The notes: a model not told the origin generated them from the sequence alone. A stretch of 64,000 nt of DNA from DAOTYH01 sp034435015 (GCA_034435015.1 DAOTYH010000103.1:62001-126000); one strand, 5' to 3'; positions 24,442 through 34,008 are shown, numbered from the stretch's first letter. A program made the numbers and translations.

Positions 24442-25605
24442 ATGGTATGGCTGTTGATCATTTATGCCGTACTCGTGCTGATCGTCTTATTGTGGGGTGG
24501 AATAGTGGGGCTACGCTTCAAAGGCTCGCTAAAACACTATCCCCCACCCGAAAACCCTCCCTTAGTCTCGGTAATTGTACCTGCCCGCAATGAGGAACGT
24601 AACATTGAGCGGTGCGTGCTAGGGTTAATCAGGCAAAGTTATCCTAACTTCGAATTGGTTTTTGTGGACGATGATTCACATGATGCCACCCCCGCCATCC
24701 TAGCCCGCTATGCCAGCCAAGACCAGCGTATCAAGGTGGTACACACAGAAGGCAAGCCGGACGGCTGGAACGGCAAACAGTGGGCGTGCCATTGTGGGAT
24801 GTTGGCTGCCAGAGGCGACTGGCTGTGCTTCATGGATGCCGACACATATGCAGAACCCAACCTGATTAGCCGTGCTGTTGCGTTTTCGCTGAACAACCGA
24901 GTTGACATGCTGACCCTCCAACCTTGGTACGAGATGCGGGGACTGTGGGAGCGCATCGTCCTGCCGAATGGCCTTCTGCCCTTGTTGTTGGCCTTTCCCC
25001 CTCATCGGGTGAATGACCCCAACGACAGCCTTGTGATGGCCAACGGGCAGTTCATCCTTATCAGGCGTGAGGTCTATCAGAAGGTTGGCGGCCATGCCGG
25101 TATACGCGATCACATGATGGATGACTTCTCACTGGCAAGGAACGTCAAGCGGGCAGGCTATCGCCTCTTCGTTGCTGAGGCCATGGATCTGATGCGTGTG
25201 CGTCTGTACACCAACCTGCAAGAGATATGGAGGGGAGCACTTAAGGCGGCTGTCGAAATAAGCGGCGGGTGGCTTAAGTCCATATTAGGGCTCTTGGCCA
25301 TTGTGCTGATCAATGTCCTGCCTGTAGTCCTGCTGGCATGGGCCTTATCAAGGGGAGAATGGTTCATTGTTGCTGTCTTAGGCACGGTGGTGGCACTTCA
25401 GCTTGGCTACTATGCGTTGATGCGTATGGCCGCTTTCCGCGCACCGCCTTGGTCTAGTATTACTTACCCTGTTGGCAGTCTAATCGTGACTGCTATCCTG
25501 CTGGACGGGATGATCCGTGTAGCAAGTGGGCTGGAAATCACCTGGAAGGGCCGCCCCGTCATAGGGCGTCCCAAATTACCTGTGAGCCGGCTCAGACGGG
25601 AATAG
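24442..25605 (+). CDS. Membrane-associated family 2 glycosyltransferase (CrtQ/HpnI-like)
   Basis: The 387-residue GT2 enzyme has one N-terminal membrane helix (about 1-23), a GT-A catalytic domain and three C-terminal helices (about 280-300, 308-326, 345-366). Nucleotide-sugar motifs are V-S-V-I-V-P-A-R-N-E-E-R-N (41-53), F-V-D-D-D-S, the D-x-D motif F-M-D-A-D-T, and D-D-F-S-L-A-R in place of the usual E-D-x-x-L. This layout matches carotenoid, hopanoid and glycolipid glycosyltransferases. The acceptor is unknown. GGAGAAAGACGG lies just upstream of the ATG. Confidence 0.88.
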   Translation: MVWLLIIYAVLVLIVLLWGGIVGLRFKGSLKHYPPPENPPLVSVIVPARNEERNIERCVLGLIRQSYPNFELVFVDDDSHDATPAILARYASQDQRIKVVHTEGKPDGWNGKQWACHCGMLAARGDWLCFMDADTYAEPNLISRAVAFSLNNRVDMLTLQPWYEMRGLWERIVLPNGLLPLLLAFPPHRVNDPNDSLVMANGQFILIRREVYQKVGGHAGIRDHMMDDFSLARNVKRAGYRLFVAEAMDLMRVRLYTNLQEIWRGALKAAVEISGGWLKSILGLLAIVLINVLPVVLLAWALSRGEWFIVAVLGTVVALQLGYYALMRMAAFRAPPWSSITYPVGSLIVTAILLDGMIRVASGLEITWKGRPVIGRPKLPVSRLRRE

Positions 25606-25634
25606 CTTGCGAGGGACAGATCGGACAACATGTC

Positions 25635-26795
25635 GTGTGGCGAGATGGGGCAATTCGCGTCGCCAGAATAGGCGGCATTGTAATAGACATTCATTTTTCT
25701 TTTGGACTGGTTCTTTTCTGGGGAGCTTGGGAGGGGTGGTCACGGTACAGTAACTACTCAGGCGCTCTGTACGGGTTGCTGGCAGTTGCTCTTCTCTTCG
25801 CTTGCATCTTGTTGCACGAACTAGGGCATGCCTTGCTGGCACGGGCACTGGGCGTCAACGCCAGCCGAATCACACTGCTCCCCGTTGGCGGTTTGGCACA
25901 ATTCGAAACCTCCCCCGCCTATGCTTGGCAGGAACTGATCATTGTACTGACAGGGCCGCTGGTTAACCTGATACTGGCTCTTGTCTTAGGGGTATCGATC
26001 TATTTCTTACAGCCATCACTTTCATTAGCCAACTGGCCGTCTTATTTATTTTCCCTTTATCCTCCCACCCTGACAGGGTTGGCACTCTACCTAATGGGGG
26101 CCAATATAGCCCTTTTCCTCTTCAACATGTTGCCGGCCTTTCCCATGGATGGGGGCCGAACTCTGAGAGCCAGTCTGGCCTTAGTGCTTGATTATGAGAT
26201 GGCCACGCGGCTGGCCGCTGGGTTGGGCTGTGCCTTAGCGATCCTGATGATCGTTCTGGGGCTTGCGGGTTGGCCGTCAGTCGGCCTAATGCCTAACCCC
26301 TTCTTGCTAATCGTGGCAGTTGTGGTTGCCATGGGGGCTTACCAGGAAGAGAGGCACGTCCGGAGACAACGAGCGCTTGTCAGGACCGAAGTGGGTAGCA
26401 TCTGCCGGCTACCCAGCCATGTCATTGCGCCATGGGATACGGTGAGTCCTCCTCTAGTCCAGAGGCTTTTCAAGCGAGAGCGCGTCCTCCCGGTCATGGT
26501 TGGGGACCGGCTAGTGGGGCTGTTAACCCATGCAGATGCCCAGAAAGGCGCCCGCCGGCACCAGCCTGTGACAGTTGCCCATCTGATGCGATCAGACTTC
26601 CCCATCCTTCGGCCTCATGATACCCTGTGGGTTGCCCTGCAGGAGATGGATATCTCACAACTCTATTACCTGCCTGTTGTTAACAATGGTATCTTTCTAG
26701 GTTTTGTGAGCCTAGATCATATAGAAGATGCCTGGCGTTCAGTATCGCGGCGTCGTGATACAGCCGGGCTTGTATCAGGAGGCACATCTCAATGA
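25635..26795 (+). CDS. Site-2 protease-like M50 metallopeptidase with C-terminal CBS domain pair
   Basis: Intramembrane zinc protease of 386 residues. The zinc motif H-E-L-G-H is at 61-65 in the second helix, and the second active-site motif N-M-L-P-A-F-P-M-D-G-G-R spans 164-175 with Asp172 as third ligand. About five to six helices precede a cytosolic CBS pair (about 248-375), which in this subgroup may sense adenine nucleotides. Likely substrates are anti-sigma factors or signal-peptide remnants. GTG at 25635 is the only plausible start; the upstream frame is closed. The gene overlaps the aminotransferase start by 4 nt. Confidence 0.9.
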   Translation: MWRDGAIRVARIGGIVIDIHFSFGLVLFWGAWEGWSRYSNYSGALYGLLAVALLFACILLHELGHALLARALGVNASRITLLPVGGLAQFETSPAYAWQELIIVLTGPLVNLILALVLGVSIYFLQPSLSLANWPSYLFSLYPPTLTGLALYLMGANIALFLFNMLPAFPMDGGRTLRASLALVLDYEMATRLAAGLGCALAILMIVLGLAGWPSVGLMPNPFLLIVAVVVAMGAYQEERHVRRQRALVRTEVGSICRLPSHVIAPWDTVSPPLVQRLFKRERVLPVMVGDRLVGLLTHADAQKGARRHQPVTVAHLMRSDFPILRPHDTLWVALQEMDISQLYYLPVVNNGIFLGFVSLDHIEDAWRSVSRRRDTAGLVSGGTSQ

Positions 26796-28144
26796 CCGGA
26801 CGAATCACCTTGAAGAAACCAATCCTAGACCTGAATGTACCAGGGCCGCATGCCCAAGCCCTCATTTCCCGCGACAAACAGGTCATATCCCCCTCACTGC
26901 CACGCTCGTACCCGCTGGTGATCGATCACGCAAAAGGTGCAGAGGTATGGGATGTAGACGGCAACCGCTACATTGACTTCATGACAGGTATTGCTGTGAC
27001 TTCTACCGGACATTGCCATCCAGAGGTCGTTCAGGCGATCAAGGATCAGGCGGAAAAGTTCCTGCATATCTGTCTAGCCGACTTTTATTACGAAACGGCC
27101 GTAGAGCTGGCCGAGAAACTAAACGCCATTGCCCCTTTCAACGAAGAAGCCCGTGTCTTCCTGACAAACTCTGGTGCTGAAGCAATCGAGGCGGCAATTA
27201 AGTTAGCCCGCTATGCCACAGGCCGCCAGCACTTTATTGCATTCTTTGGGGCATTTCATGGCCGCACACTGGGTGCTCTGTCGCTGACAGCCAGTAAATA
27301 TTCCCAGAAGCTGGGCTTTTCACCATTAATGCCGGGCGTGACACATGTCCCTTACCCTGACGCCTACCGCCCCGTGCTGAATTGCAGCCCAGATGATGAC
27401 TATGGCGAAGTAGTAGTAGACTACATCGAGCAGATGGTGCTCCACCGCAGTGTACCAGCTAAGGATGTGGCCGCTATTGTTGTAGAGCCGATCTTGGGCG
27501 AGGGCGGCTATGTTGTGCCGCCTGCCGGCTTCTTCCCGGCACTCCGCAGGCTATGTGATCGCTATGGTATCCTGCTGGTGGCGGACGAGATACAGAGCGG
27601 TATGGGGCGCACGGGCAAATGGTGGGGCATTGAGCATTTCGGCGTCGAGCCGGACATTGTAACCTCCGCCAAGGGGATCGCCAGTGGGATGCCGTTAGGG
27701 GCGCTTATTGCACGTACCAGCTTGATGACATGGGAGCCGGGAGCACATGGCAGTACGTTTGGCGGCAATCCGGTTTCATGTGCGGCCGCTCTGACAACCC
27801 TTCGTTTGATAGAGAACGGCTATATGCAAAATGCCGCCGAGATGGGAAACTATCTGCTTGAAGTCTTGCATCAGCTACAGGACCAGCATCACCTGATCGG
27901 GGATGTGCGTGGAAAAGGGCTGATGATTGGCCTTGAGATCGTCAAAGACCGCGAGAAGCGTACACCAGCTCACGACCTGCGCGACCAAATTATCAGCTAT
28001 GCCTTCAAGCATGGCCTGCTTCTGTTAGGCGCAGGAGAAAGTGCTATTCGATTAATGCCGCCCCTTATGATCGAGAAGCCCCTTGTGGAGGAAGCGTTGG
28101 ACATTTTAGATGCGGCCATCGGGGCTATAGAAGCGGCTCTATGA
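26792..28144 (+). CDS. Class III PLP-dependent aminotransferase (4-aminobutyrate/omega-amino acid type)
   Basis: Fold-type I aminotransferase of 450 residues. The PLP lysine is Lys294 in T-S-A-K-G-I-A-S-G, the ring-contact Asp265 is in V-A-D-E-I-Q-S-G-M-G-R-T-G, and the phosphate-binding region is N-S-G-A-E-A (126-131). The F-H-G-R-T-L-G-A segment is also typical. The sequence is closest in appearance to GABA/acetylornithine-type enzymes of GabT class, but the amino donor cannot be fixed. ATG at 26792 has AGGAGG about 9 nt upstream, inside the preceding gene, with a 4-nt overlap. A terminator follows the stop. Confidence 0.9.
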   Translation: MTGRITLKKPILDLNVPGPHAQALISRDKQVISPSLPRSYPLVIDHAKGAEVWDVDGNRYIDFMTGIAVTSTGHCHPEVVQAIKDQAEKFLHICLADFYYETAVELAEKLNAIAPFNEEARVFLTNSGAEAIEAAIKLARYATGRQHFIAFFGAFHGRTLGALSLTASKYSQKLGFSPLMPGVTHVPYPDAYRPVLNCSPDDDYGEVVVDYIEQMVLHRSVPAKDVAAIVVEPILGEGGYVVPPAGFFPALRRLCDRYGILLVADEIQSGMGRTGKWWGIEHFGVEPDIVTSAKGIASGMPLGALIARTSLMTWEPGAHGSTFGGNPVSCAAALTTLRLIENGYMQNAAEMGNYLLEVLHQLQDQHHLIGDVRGKGLMIGLEIVKDREKRTPAHDLRDQIISYAFKHGLLLLGAGESAIRLMPPLMIEKPLVEEALDILDAAIGAIEAAL

Positions 28145-28180
28145 ACCCTGTGCACTAGCGTCAATAGAAAATCGTTAGAA

Positions 28181-28204
28181 AAGGCCACAACGGATTGTGG
28201 CCTT
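28181..28204 (+). terminator. Rho-independent terminator of the GT2-M50-aminotransferase run
   Basis: A perfect 10-bp stem (28181-28190 with 28195-28204), 4-nt loop CGGA and a pyrimidine-rich CCTCTTTC tail follow the aminotransferase stop by 36 nt. Confidence 0.75.
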
Positions 28205-28227
28205 CCTCTTTCAAGCATGGGGCATGA

Positions 28228-28233
28228 TAAAAT
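28228..28233 (+). promoter_or_regulatory. Extended -10 element giving a probable leaderless histidine kinase mRNA
   Basis: TAAAAT with an upstream TGn ends 6 nt before the ATG at 28240. No Shine-Dalgarno sequence lies between them, so the transcript should start at the initiation codon. Confidence 0.55.
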
Positions 28234-28239
28234 GAAGCT

Positions 28240-29793
28240 ATGATTGATCACCTGATACGTCAGAGAGAATACCTGCTCGATATCTCACGTGCCCTCACTT
28301 CAGAGCTGAGCCTCAACGAGGTCCTGCGCCGCATCCTGCGTTCAGCTACCGAGATGCTGGGGGGGCAAGCGGGGTTAATTGCGCTGGCCGAGGCAGACAC
28401 CTTCGCTTTTCGGGCCAGCTACGGAATCAGCCCGGCACTGCTACACTTCTTTGCTCCCCTGCTGACGGATATTCCCCGCCAAGACCCAGCCAGCTTTGTA
28501 ATACCCCAACTGAATGAGAAGATGAGGCTGGTTGCCCGGACGGCTGGAACGGGATGGCGGCAGGTGATTGCCCTGCCGATGGCAATCGGACATGAATTGG
28601 TAGGGGTGGTGTACATCTTCCGCTCTTATGGAGGGAGCTTTACACGCAACGATGTGCGCCTGCTCCAGAGCTTCGCCGATCAGGCGGCCATCGCCGTACA
28701 CAATGCTCGGCTCTATGAGCAGGTTTCCACTGAGAAGAGGCGCCTAGATGCAATACTGCGCCACAGCGCCGACGGGATCATGATCCTGAATGCTGACCTG
28801 AGTATTGACAGCATTAACCTTGCCTTATCTCGGATGACAGGTGTCAGTGTAGAGGAAGCCAAAGGGCTTCATCATGACCAGCTAATCCAGTGGGTACGCC
28901 GGGAACCGGGGTTGGACATTCAGAGTGCCATTGCCGGCGGGTGGCCGCTCAATGAACAAAGCGTCCTATACGTTGAGGGCGACCTGCGCCACCGGAACAA
29001 CTCACAGCTCAGTGTAGGGATCACATATGCTCCTTTGTTCAACATGACAGAGCAATTGCAGAACATCATTGCAAACGTTCGTGACATCACTAAGTTTCGT
29101 CAGGCAGAGGAGGCAAAGAGCACCTTTATCTCTGTCATATCTCACGAGTTAAAAACTCCTGTCTCGCTGATCAAGGGATATGCCAGCACCCTGCGGAGGG
29201 ATGACGTCGAGTGGGATAGAAACACTCTGCTCGACGGCCTGAGGGTCATTGAAGAAGAGGCAGACAAGTTAACAGAGTTAATAGATAACCTGCTTGATGC
29301 TACACGCCTTCAGGCGGGCACACTGGCGCTTCAGTTTGGCTCAGTTGACATAAGCAACTTAGCAGAGCGGCTGGCGGAGAAGTTCCGCACTCAGAGTGCC
29401 AATCATTCCATCATCACTGACTTTCCGTCCAACTTCCCCTCTATTCAAGGCGATGAGCGGCGTCTGAGCCAAGTCCTGTCTAACCTGATCAGCAACGCGA
29501 TCAAATACTCCCCTAAGGGAGGACAGATCACAATCAAGGGGCAAGTACTTAGCGATGCAGTCCAAATCTCCGTCAGCGATGAAGGAATCGGTATTGCGCC
29601 GGAACAGCAGGAACATCTTTTCGAGCGCTTTTACCGCGTTGACAATGCCCTGACACGCGAAACTCAGGGGGCAGGGCTGGGATTATATATTGTACGTTCT
29701 ATTGTAGAAGCACACGGCGGGCATATATGGGTGGACAGCAGTCCGGGACAGGGGGCAACCTTCAGCTTTACCCTGCCTTTGACCCAAGCATAG
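28240..29793 (+). CDS. GAF-PAS sensor histidine kinase, soluble and orphan
   Basis: Cytoplasmic sensor kinase of 517 residues with no membrane segment. Domains in order: GAF (about 15-155), PAS (about 170-288), HisKA with phospho-acceptor His302 in S-H-E-L-K-T-P, and HATPase with N-box N-L-I-S-N-A-I-K-Y, G1 D-E-G-I-G-I and G2 G-A-G-L-G-L-Y-I-V. All motifs are intact. No response-regulator gene is adjacent, so its partner is elsewhere. The GAF pocket ligand is not predictable. The promoter position indicates leaderless translation. Confidence 0.93.
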   Translation: MIDHLIRQREYLLDISRALTSELSLNEVLRRILRSATEMLGGQAGLIALAEADTFAFRASYGISPALLHFFAPLLTDIPRQDPASFVIPQLNEKMRLVARTAGTGWRQVIALPMAIGHELVGVVYIFRSYGGSFTRNDVRLLQSFADQAAIAVHNARLYEQVSTEKRRLDAILRHSADGIMILNADLSIDSINLALSRMTGVSVEEAKGLHHDQLIQWVRREPGLDIQSAIAGGWPLNEQSVLYVEGDLRHRNNSQLSVGITYAPLFNMTEQLQNIIANVRDITKFRQAEEAKSTFISVISHELKTPVSLIKGYASTLRRDDVEWDRNTLLDGLRVIEEEADKLTELIDNLLDATRLQAGTLALQFGSVDISNLAERLAEKFRTQSANHSIITDFPSNFPSIQGDERRLSQVLSNLISNAIKYSPKGGQITIKGQVLSDAVQISVSDEGIGIAPEQQEHLFERFYRVDNALTRETQGAGLGLYIVRSIVEAHGGHIWVDSSPGQGATFSFTLPLTQA

Positions 29794-29911
29794 ACTGCAT
29801 GTTACAATCCCGCACTTGCTGACATCCGAGAACTCATCTCACGATAAACTTAAGTTGACCAGAGCGCACGCCTCAGAGCGAGCTTGAATTACCTTTCTGA
29901 AAGGATATAAA

Positions 29912-31261
29912 ATGGCAAAACCCATGCCTACAACGATCTCATGCCCGGCTTGCAGACAGCAATTTAACGCCTTCCTGGAGCGAATCTTGGACGCAGGCCG
30001 CGATCCAACCGCCAAGGAGCGTCTACTAAGCGGGCGTGTTAACCTGATCACATGCCCCCATTGCGGCTATCAAGGTGTGATCGCAACTCCCCTCTTTTAC
30101 CACGACCCTTCAAAGCCCCTTGCCATTGTCTATGTCCCTATGGAGCTGGGATTGCCGCAAGCCGAGCGTGAGAAGTTGATTGGCGACATGACCAACGCAG
30201 TAATGCGTTCCCTGCCAGAGGACGCTTCCAAGGGATATTTACTCCAGCCCAAGTCAGCCCTCACACTACAGGGAATGGTAGAGCTTGTCCTAGAGGCTGA
30301 TGGCATCACCCAAGAGGTTCTTCAGGCTCAGCGCCGTAAGGTTGACCTGATCGATCAGCTCGCACAAGCTGGGGAGAAAGAACGGGCCCAATTACTTGCC
30401 GAGAATCAGGACCTCCTCGACATGGACTTCCTTGACCTGCTGACCATAGCGGCCCAATCAGCCAGCCAGAGCGGGGATAGCCGCACTGCCTTACGGTTGT
30501 TAAATGTGCGCTCACATCTGATGGAGACCACCGAAGCGGGCCAACAGCGCAAGGCTCAGGAGGCCGCCGCCGCTGAAGCCATTCAGGAGTTGCGAGCTTT
30601 GGGTGAGAATGTGAGCCGGGAGGCCTTCGTTGACCTGCTCGTCAGGGCGTCTGACAACCCAACAAAGATCAACACACTGGCAACCTTGGCACGCCCTCTG
30701 TTGGACTACTCTACTTTCCAGATGATCACAGAGCGTATTGAACAGGCTCAAACCAGCGAGGAGAAACAGCAACTTATCTCCCTTAGAGAAAGATTACTTG
30801 AGCTGGCCGCTGAGTTTGAGAGGCAGAGCCGGGCACTGATTCAGCGAGCTACTGACACTCTGCGGATGTTGTTGCAGGCCAGCGACATACAGGGTGCTAT
30901 TCGTGCTAACATTGACCGAATTGATGAGCTGTTCTTACAGGTCTTGCAGGCTAATCTAGAGGAAGCGCGGCGTGTAGGTAATGTCGAGGCATCCAGCAGG
31001 CTACGGCAGATTCGGGATGAGGTCATGAATTTGATCCAGTCAGCGGCCCCTCCAGAGGTCAGGCTGGTCAACGACCTGCTTTCTGCAGGGTCAGAGGCCG
31101 AGTCGCTGAAGATGTTGCAAGAGCGGCGCTCTGAGATTACCCCTCAACTGCTTGAGATCATGGGCGATCTGGTTGAGCAGCTCTACCGGACCAAGAATGA
31201 CGAGATGGCCAAACGCCTTGAAACGCTTAAAAACAAGGCCAGTGCCCTAGCCCAGTCCTGA
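29912..31261 (+). CDS. CpXC-domain protein with long helical C-terminus
   Basis: The 449-residue protein has an N-terminal CpXC zinc domain with paired cysteines (C-P-A-C near 11-14 and C-P-H-C near 48-51), then about 300 residues of charged, mainly helical sequence (about 130-445) with several coiled-coil-like blocks. No signal peptide or membrane helix is seen. CpXC proteins are uncharacterised. AAAGGA lies just before the ATG at 29912. It is convergent with the PBP-like gene with only 6 nt between the stop codons, and a small 6-bp hairpin covers the junction. Confidence 0.85.
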   Translation: MAKPMPTTISCPACRQQFNAFLERILDAGRDPTAKERLLSGRVNLITCPHCGYQGVIATPLFYHDPSKPLAIVYVPMELGLPQAEREKLIGDMTNAVMRSLPEDASKGYLLQPKSALTLQGMVELVLEADGITQEVLQAQRRKVDLIDQLAQAGEKERAQLLAENQDLLDMDFLDLLTIAAQSASQSGDSRTALRLLNVRSHLMETTEAGQQRKAQEAAAAEAIQELRALGENVSREAFVDLLVRASDNPTKINTLATLARPLLDYSTFQMITERIEQAQTSEEKQQLISLRERLLELAAEFERQSRALIQRATDTLRMLLQASDIQGAIRANIDRIDELFLQVLQANLEEARRVGNVEASSRLRQIRDEVMNLIQSAAPPEVRLVNDLLSAGSEAESLKMLQERRSEITPQLLEIMGDLVEQLYRTKNDEMAKRLETLKNKASALAQS

Positions 31262-31267
31262 GGTTCT

Positions 31268-32665
31268 CTAGGGGGAGAACTCCAACGCGGCCTGCAGTAC
31301 TTGTCCCCCAACCCATGCGGCTCTGCTGGTATCGGTTGTGTCTTCGAGTAAGACAGCTACGGCAATTGCCTGGTTGGGTGAAGAGTAAGTGAAGCCGATA
31401 AACCAAGCATTATAAACAGGCTGGGGACCGGCTAAGGCTAAACCGACGTGCCCGTAGACGGCATGATGCGGCAAAGAAGCGGCACGAGCAACTCCTTCTG
31501 TTACTGAGCGGCCCATGAGCTGGGCTACGGTATCTGCACTGCTACGGCTGATCGTCCCGCGCGGATTGCCTTCCGGCACAACAGCCTGCCAATCCCCTAC
31601 TGGCTCTCGTACAGCCAGGACAAGTCGAGGAGCCGGCATTCTGCCATGATCGGCGAAGGCCGCAGCCACCAAAACCATCTGTAGAGGGCTGACAGTGAGC
31701 GGCCCCTGACCAATGGCAATGAGCGGCAGGCTATCCTCTGCTGACAGCCCATCCGACCTAGTGGCTGCGCCGGGAGGCACAAAGTCAGGCACCTCCAACA
31801 GTCCAAAGTCCGTCAGAGCAGTTTCTAGACGGTGTATACCAATCTGCACCGCAAGCGGCTGAAAGGGGGCAGGGCATCCCCACAGAAAGGCTGTGATGAC
31901 GCTGTCTACAAGGGCAGGTTCGCCTGCACAGGGCAAAACCCCGCCATTGACGTGAGAGGACAATTCACCCTCCCAGCCAACCTCAAAGACAGGCAAATTA
32001 GCATTCAAAGCGGCCCCCAATAGGACACTCTGCAGGATCGCACCCGGCTGGTACAATCCCTGCGTAGCGCGATTGAGCAAAGGTGCAGATGGATCATCCC
32101 TTAGGCTGGCCCAGTTGTCATCTAGCGTATTGGGGTCAAAGGCAGGCTGACTACTCATGGCAAGGACTTCACCCTGAGGAACAGACAGGGCGACAACAGC
32201 ACCTCTCTGTCCCTCAAGCATATGATCTGCGGCCTGTTGGACGGCTATATCGAGTGTCAATTGAACATCACCACCCACTTGAGGGCGGTGCAGCAGATCA
32301 TTAAGCAGACGTTGGGGGGGGTCAAGTACCGAGTCGCCACGTAACAGCGCATCATACTGTGCCTCAATCCCGCTTACTCCATAGCGGAGACTATAGTATC
32401 CAACCACATGTGCCGCGCTGGCATAGGGGTAATACCGTGTTGCAATACCAGTAACTCCATCAACCAGTGTCTGAGCCAACTCCATGCCGTTGCGATCAAC
32501 GATCTGGCCGCGCTGTATTCGCCGCTCAGAAGCAATGCGGCGCGGATTGTCAGCGCGTGCCAGCAGTTCATCCCGGCGCAAGAGTCCCCAATAACCGAGA
32601 GTGAGTGCTACCACAGCAAAAGCGACCAGAAAGAAACGACTTACCTGCCGGATAGAAGTGATCAT
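31268..32665 (-). CDS. Penicillin-binding-protein-like protein with all transpeptidase motifs lost (pseudo-PBP)
   Basis: The 465-residue protein has the layout of a class B PBP (FtsI/PbpA type): N-terminal anchor (about 10-28), a pedestal start R-R-I-Q-R-G-Q-I-V-D-R-N-G (48-60) and a penicillin-binding transpeptidase fold with the landmarks Y-Q-P-G (205-208), I-G-Q-G-P-L-T-V-S-P-L-Q-M (318-330) and N-A-W-F-I-G-F (419-425). The three catalytic motifs are replaced. S-x-x-K reads A-I-L-Q (209-212), S-x-N reads G-C-P (263-265) and K-T-G reads H-V-G (406-408). It should therefore not crosslink peptidoglycan or bind beta-lactams covalently. It overlaps the SEDS polymerase gene by 4 nt, which suggests it serves as that enzyme's structural partner. 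Confidence 0.88.
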   Translation of the reverse strand: MITSIRQVSRFFLVAFAVVALTLGYWGLLRRDELLARADNPRRIASERRIQRGQIVDRNGMELAQTLVDGVTGIATRYYPYASAAHVVGYYSLRYGVSGIEAQYDALLRGDSVLDPPQRLLNDLLHRPQVGGDVQLTLDIAVQQAADHMLEGQRGAVVALSVPQGEVLAMSSQPAFDPNTLDDNWASLRDDPSAPLLNRATQGLYQPGAILQSVLLGAALNANLPVFEVGWEGELSSHVNGGVLPCAGEPALVDSVITAFLWGCPAPFQPLAVQIGIHRLETALTDFGLLEVPDFVPPGAATRSDGLSAEDSLPLIAIGQGPLTVSPLQMVLVAAAFADHGRMPAPRLVLAVREPVGDWQAVVPEGNPRGTISRSSADTVAQLMGRSVTEGVARAASLPHHAVYGHVGLALAGPQPVYNAWFIGFTYSSPNQAIAVAVLLEDTTDTSRAAWVGGQVLQAALEFSP

Positions 32666-34008
32666 GGCGCAAAGTCCAACGCTCTGGATATCTCCTTCAG
32701 AGGATAAGCCGGTCGGCCATGATCTTCATCGGAGATGCGTAACAACAGACCCATCATGATAAAACTGGTAAGCAGGGAACTACCCCCATAACTGACGAAG
32801 GGAAGAGTCACGCCAGTCAGGGGAATGAGCTTGAGGACCCCCCCCATAATGAGCAGGGACTGCATCCCGACAGAGATTCCAATCCCTGCCGCCAGCAGGG
32901 AATGGAACGGCCTGTAGAGGTTCTCAAGCGCAAGACGTAATGCTCGTGAGATGAGTATTGCCAGACAGGCAAGCACTCCCAGCGCTCCTGTCAGCCCCCA
33001 TTCCTCTGAGATGGCGACAAACACAAAGTCCGAGTGCACCACAGGCACATAGTAGGGCGCTCCCTGTCCCACTCCCTGACCAAATATCCCTCCTGAGGCA
33101 ACTGCCAATAAAGACTGGACAATCTGAAATGCTCTATCGTTGGCCTCAGGCCATGGATTCCACCACGTATCTACCCTCAGGCGGACTACGTCGAATAGTT
33201 GATAGCCCGCGAGGGCTACTATCCCAAGCAAAAGCAAGCCGGCCAACAGATATACTTTTTGCCCTGTAGACACATAAAGCATAACCAGGAAGATAGAGAA
33301 AAAGAGAGAAGCTGTTCCAAGGTCGCGTTGCCAGATCAGCATGACCATGCAAAATCCCCACATTAGCAACATAGGGGCTAAGTAGGGCAAGGAAGGAAAT
33401 CGCCAGCGTGAGACCTGATCCCTGCTGGGCACAATAAGATCACGCTTCTCTGCCAGGTAGCTCGCCAGAAAAATCACCAGCAATAGTTTAAGCATCTCCG
33501 ACGGCTGGAAGTAGATCACTCCAAAGCCCAGCCACAGCCGTGGCGCGTACTCATTGCCGGATGGATTGACTCCAAAGACCAGTGTGACAGCCAGTAAGAT
33601 TAACCCGGCCAGCAACCAGCTATATCGGTAGCGCCGCAACAGACGGAGGTCAGGAGGCAGGGCGGCTGTACCAAGCAAAGCAAGAGTTGACAGGATCAGC
33701 CAGATGGCTTGGCGGGCAACAAATGGAGGAGCAAGACGCGCGACGAGTACCAACCCCCACCCAGAGAGTGTCATGACGATAGGGAAGATAACAGGGTCGC
33801 GTCGGGGCAACAGACGATTAAGCAGGACATGCGTGCTTAGCGCACAGGCAGACCAGATCGCCAGCGGCCACAGATCAGACCACTGCCCTTGGTTGACCAA
33901 CAGCAGGCCGACGTGGTTCAATGTCACAAACAGCGCGGCCAAAATGAGCAATAACCACTCACGACGAGCAACTATTGCCGGGTCAAGGCGTTCAGAAAAG
34001 TGGTCCAT
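32662..34008 (-). CDS. SEDS-family peptidoglycan glycosyltransferase (FtsW/RodA-like)
   Basis: Polytopic membrane protein of 448 residues with about 11-12 helices. SEDS proteins polymerise lipid II into glycan strands together with a class B PBP. Conserved blocks are visible: W-W-N-P-W (about 287-291), Q-I-V-Q-S-L-L-A-V-A-S-G-G-I-F-G-Q-G-V-G, the H-S-D-F-V-F-V-A-I-S-E-E-W-G loop, and the C-terminal P-F-V-S-Y-G-G-S-S-L. The loop carrying the essential acidic residue of RodA/FtsW is intact, so polymerase activity is expected. FtsW versus RodA cannot be decided; the FHA context resembles actinobacterial rodA. It is 36 nt downstream of mtnP and overlaps the pseudo-PBP gene. Confidence 0.92.
   Translation of the reverse strand: MDHFSERLDPAIVARREWLLLILAALFVTLNHVGLLLVNQGQWSDLWPLAIWSACALSTHVLLNRLLPRRDPVIFPIVMTLSGWGLVLVARLAPPFVARQAIWLILSTLALLGTAALPPDLRLLRRYRYSWLLAGLILLAVTLVFGVNPSGNEYAPRLWLGFGVIYFQPSEMLKLLLVIFLASYLAEKRDLIVPSRDQVSRWRFPSLPYLAPMLLMWGFCMVMLIWQRDLGTASLFFSIFLVMLYVSTGQKVYLLAGLLLLGIVALAGYQLFDVVRLRVDTWWNPWPEANDRAFQIVQSLLAVASGGIFGQGVGQGAPYYVPVVHSDFVFVAISEEWGLTGALGVLACLAILISRALRLALENLYRPFHSLLAAGIGISVGMQSLLIMGGVLKLIPLTGVTLPFVSYGGSSLLTSFIMMGLLLRISDEDHGRPAYPLKEISRALDFAP

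Noticed and set aside
31262..31282. Hairpin at the CpXC/pseudo-PBP junction as a terminator
   Set aside because: The stem is only 6 bp, overlaps the last codons of the PBP-like gene and lacks a T-tract on either strand.
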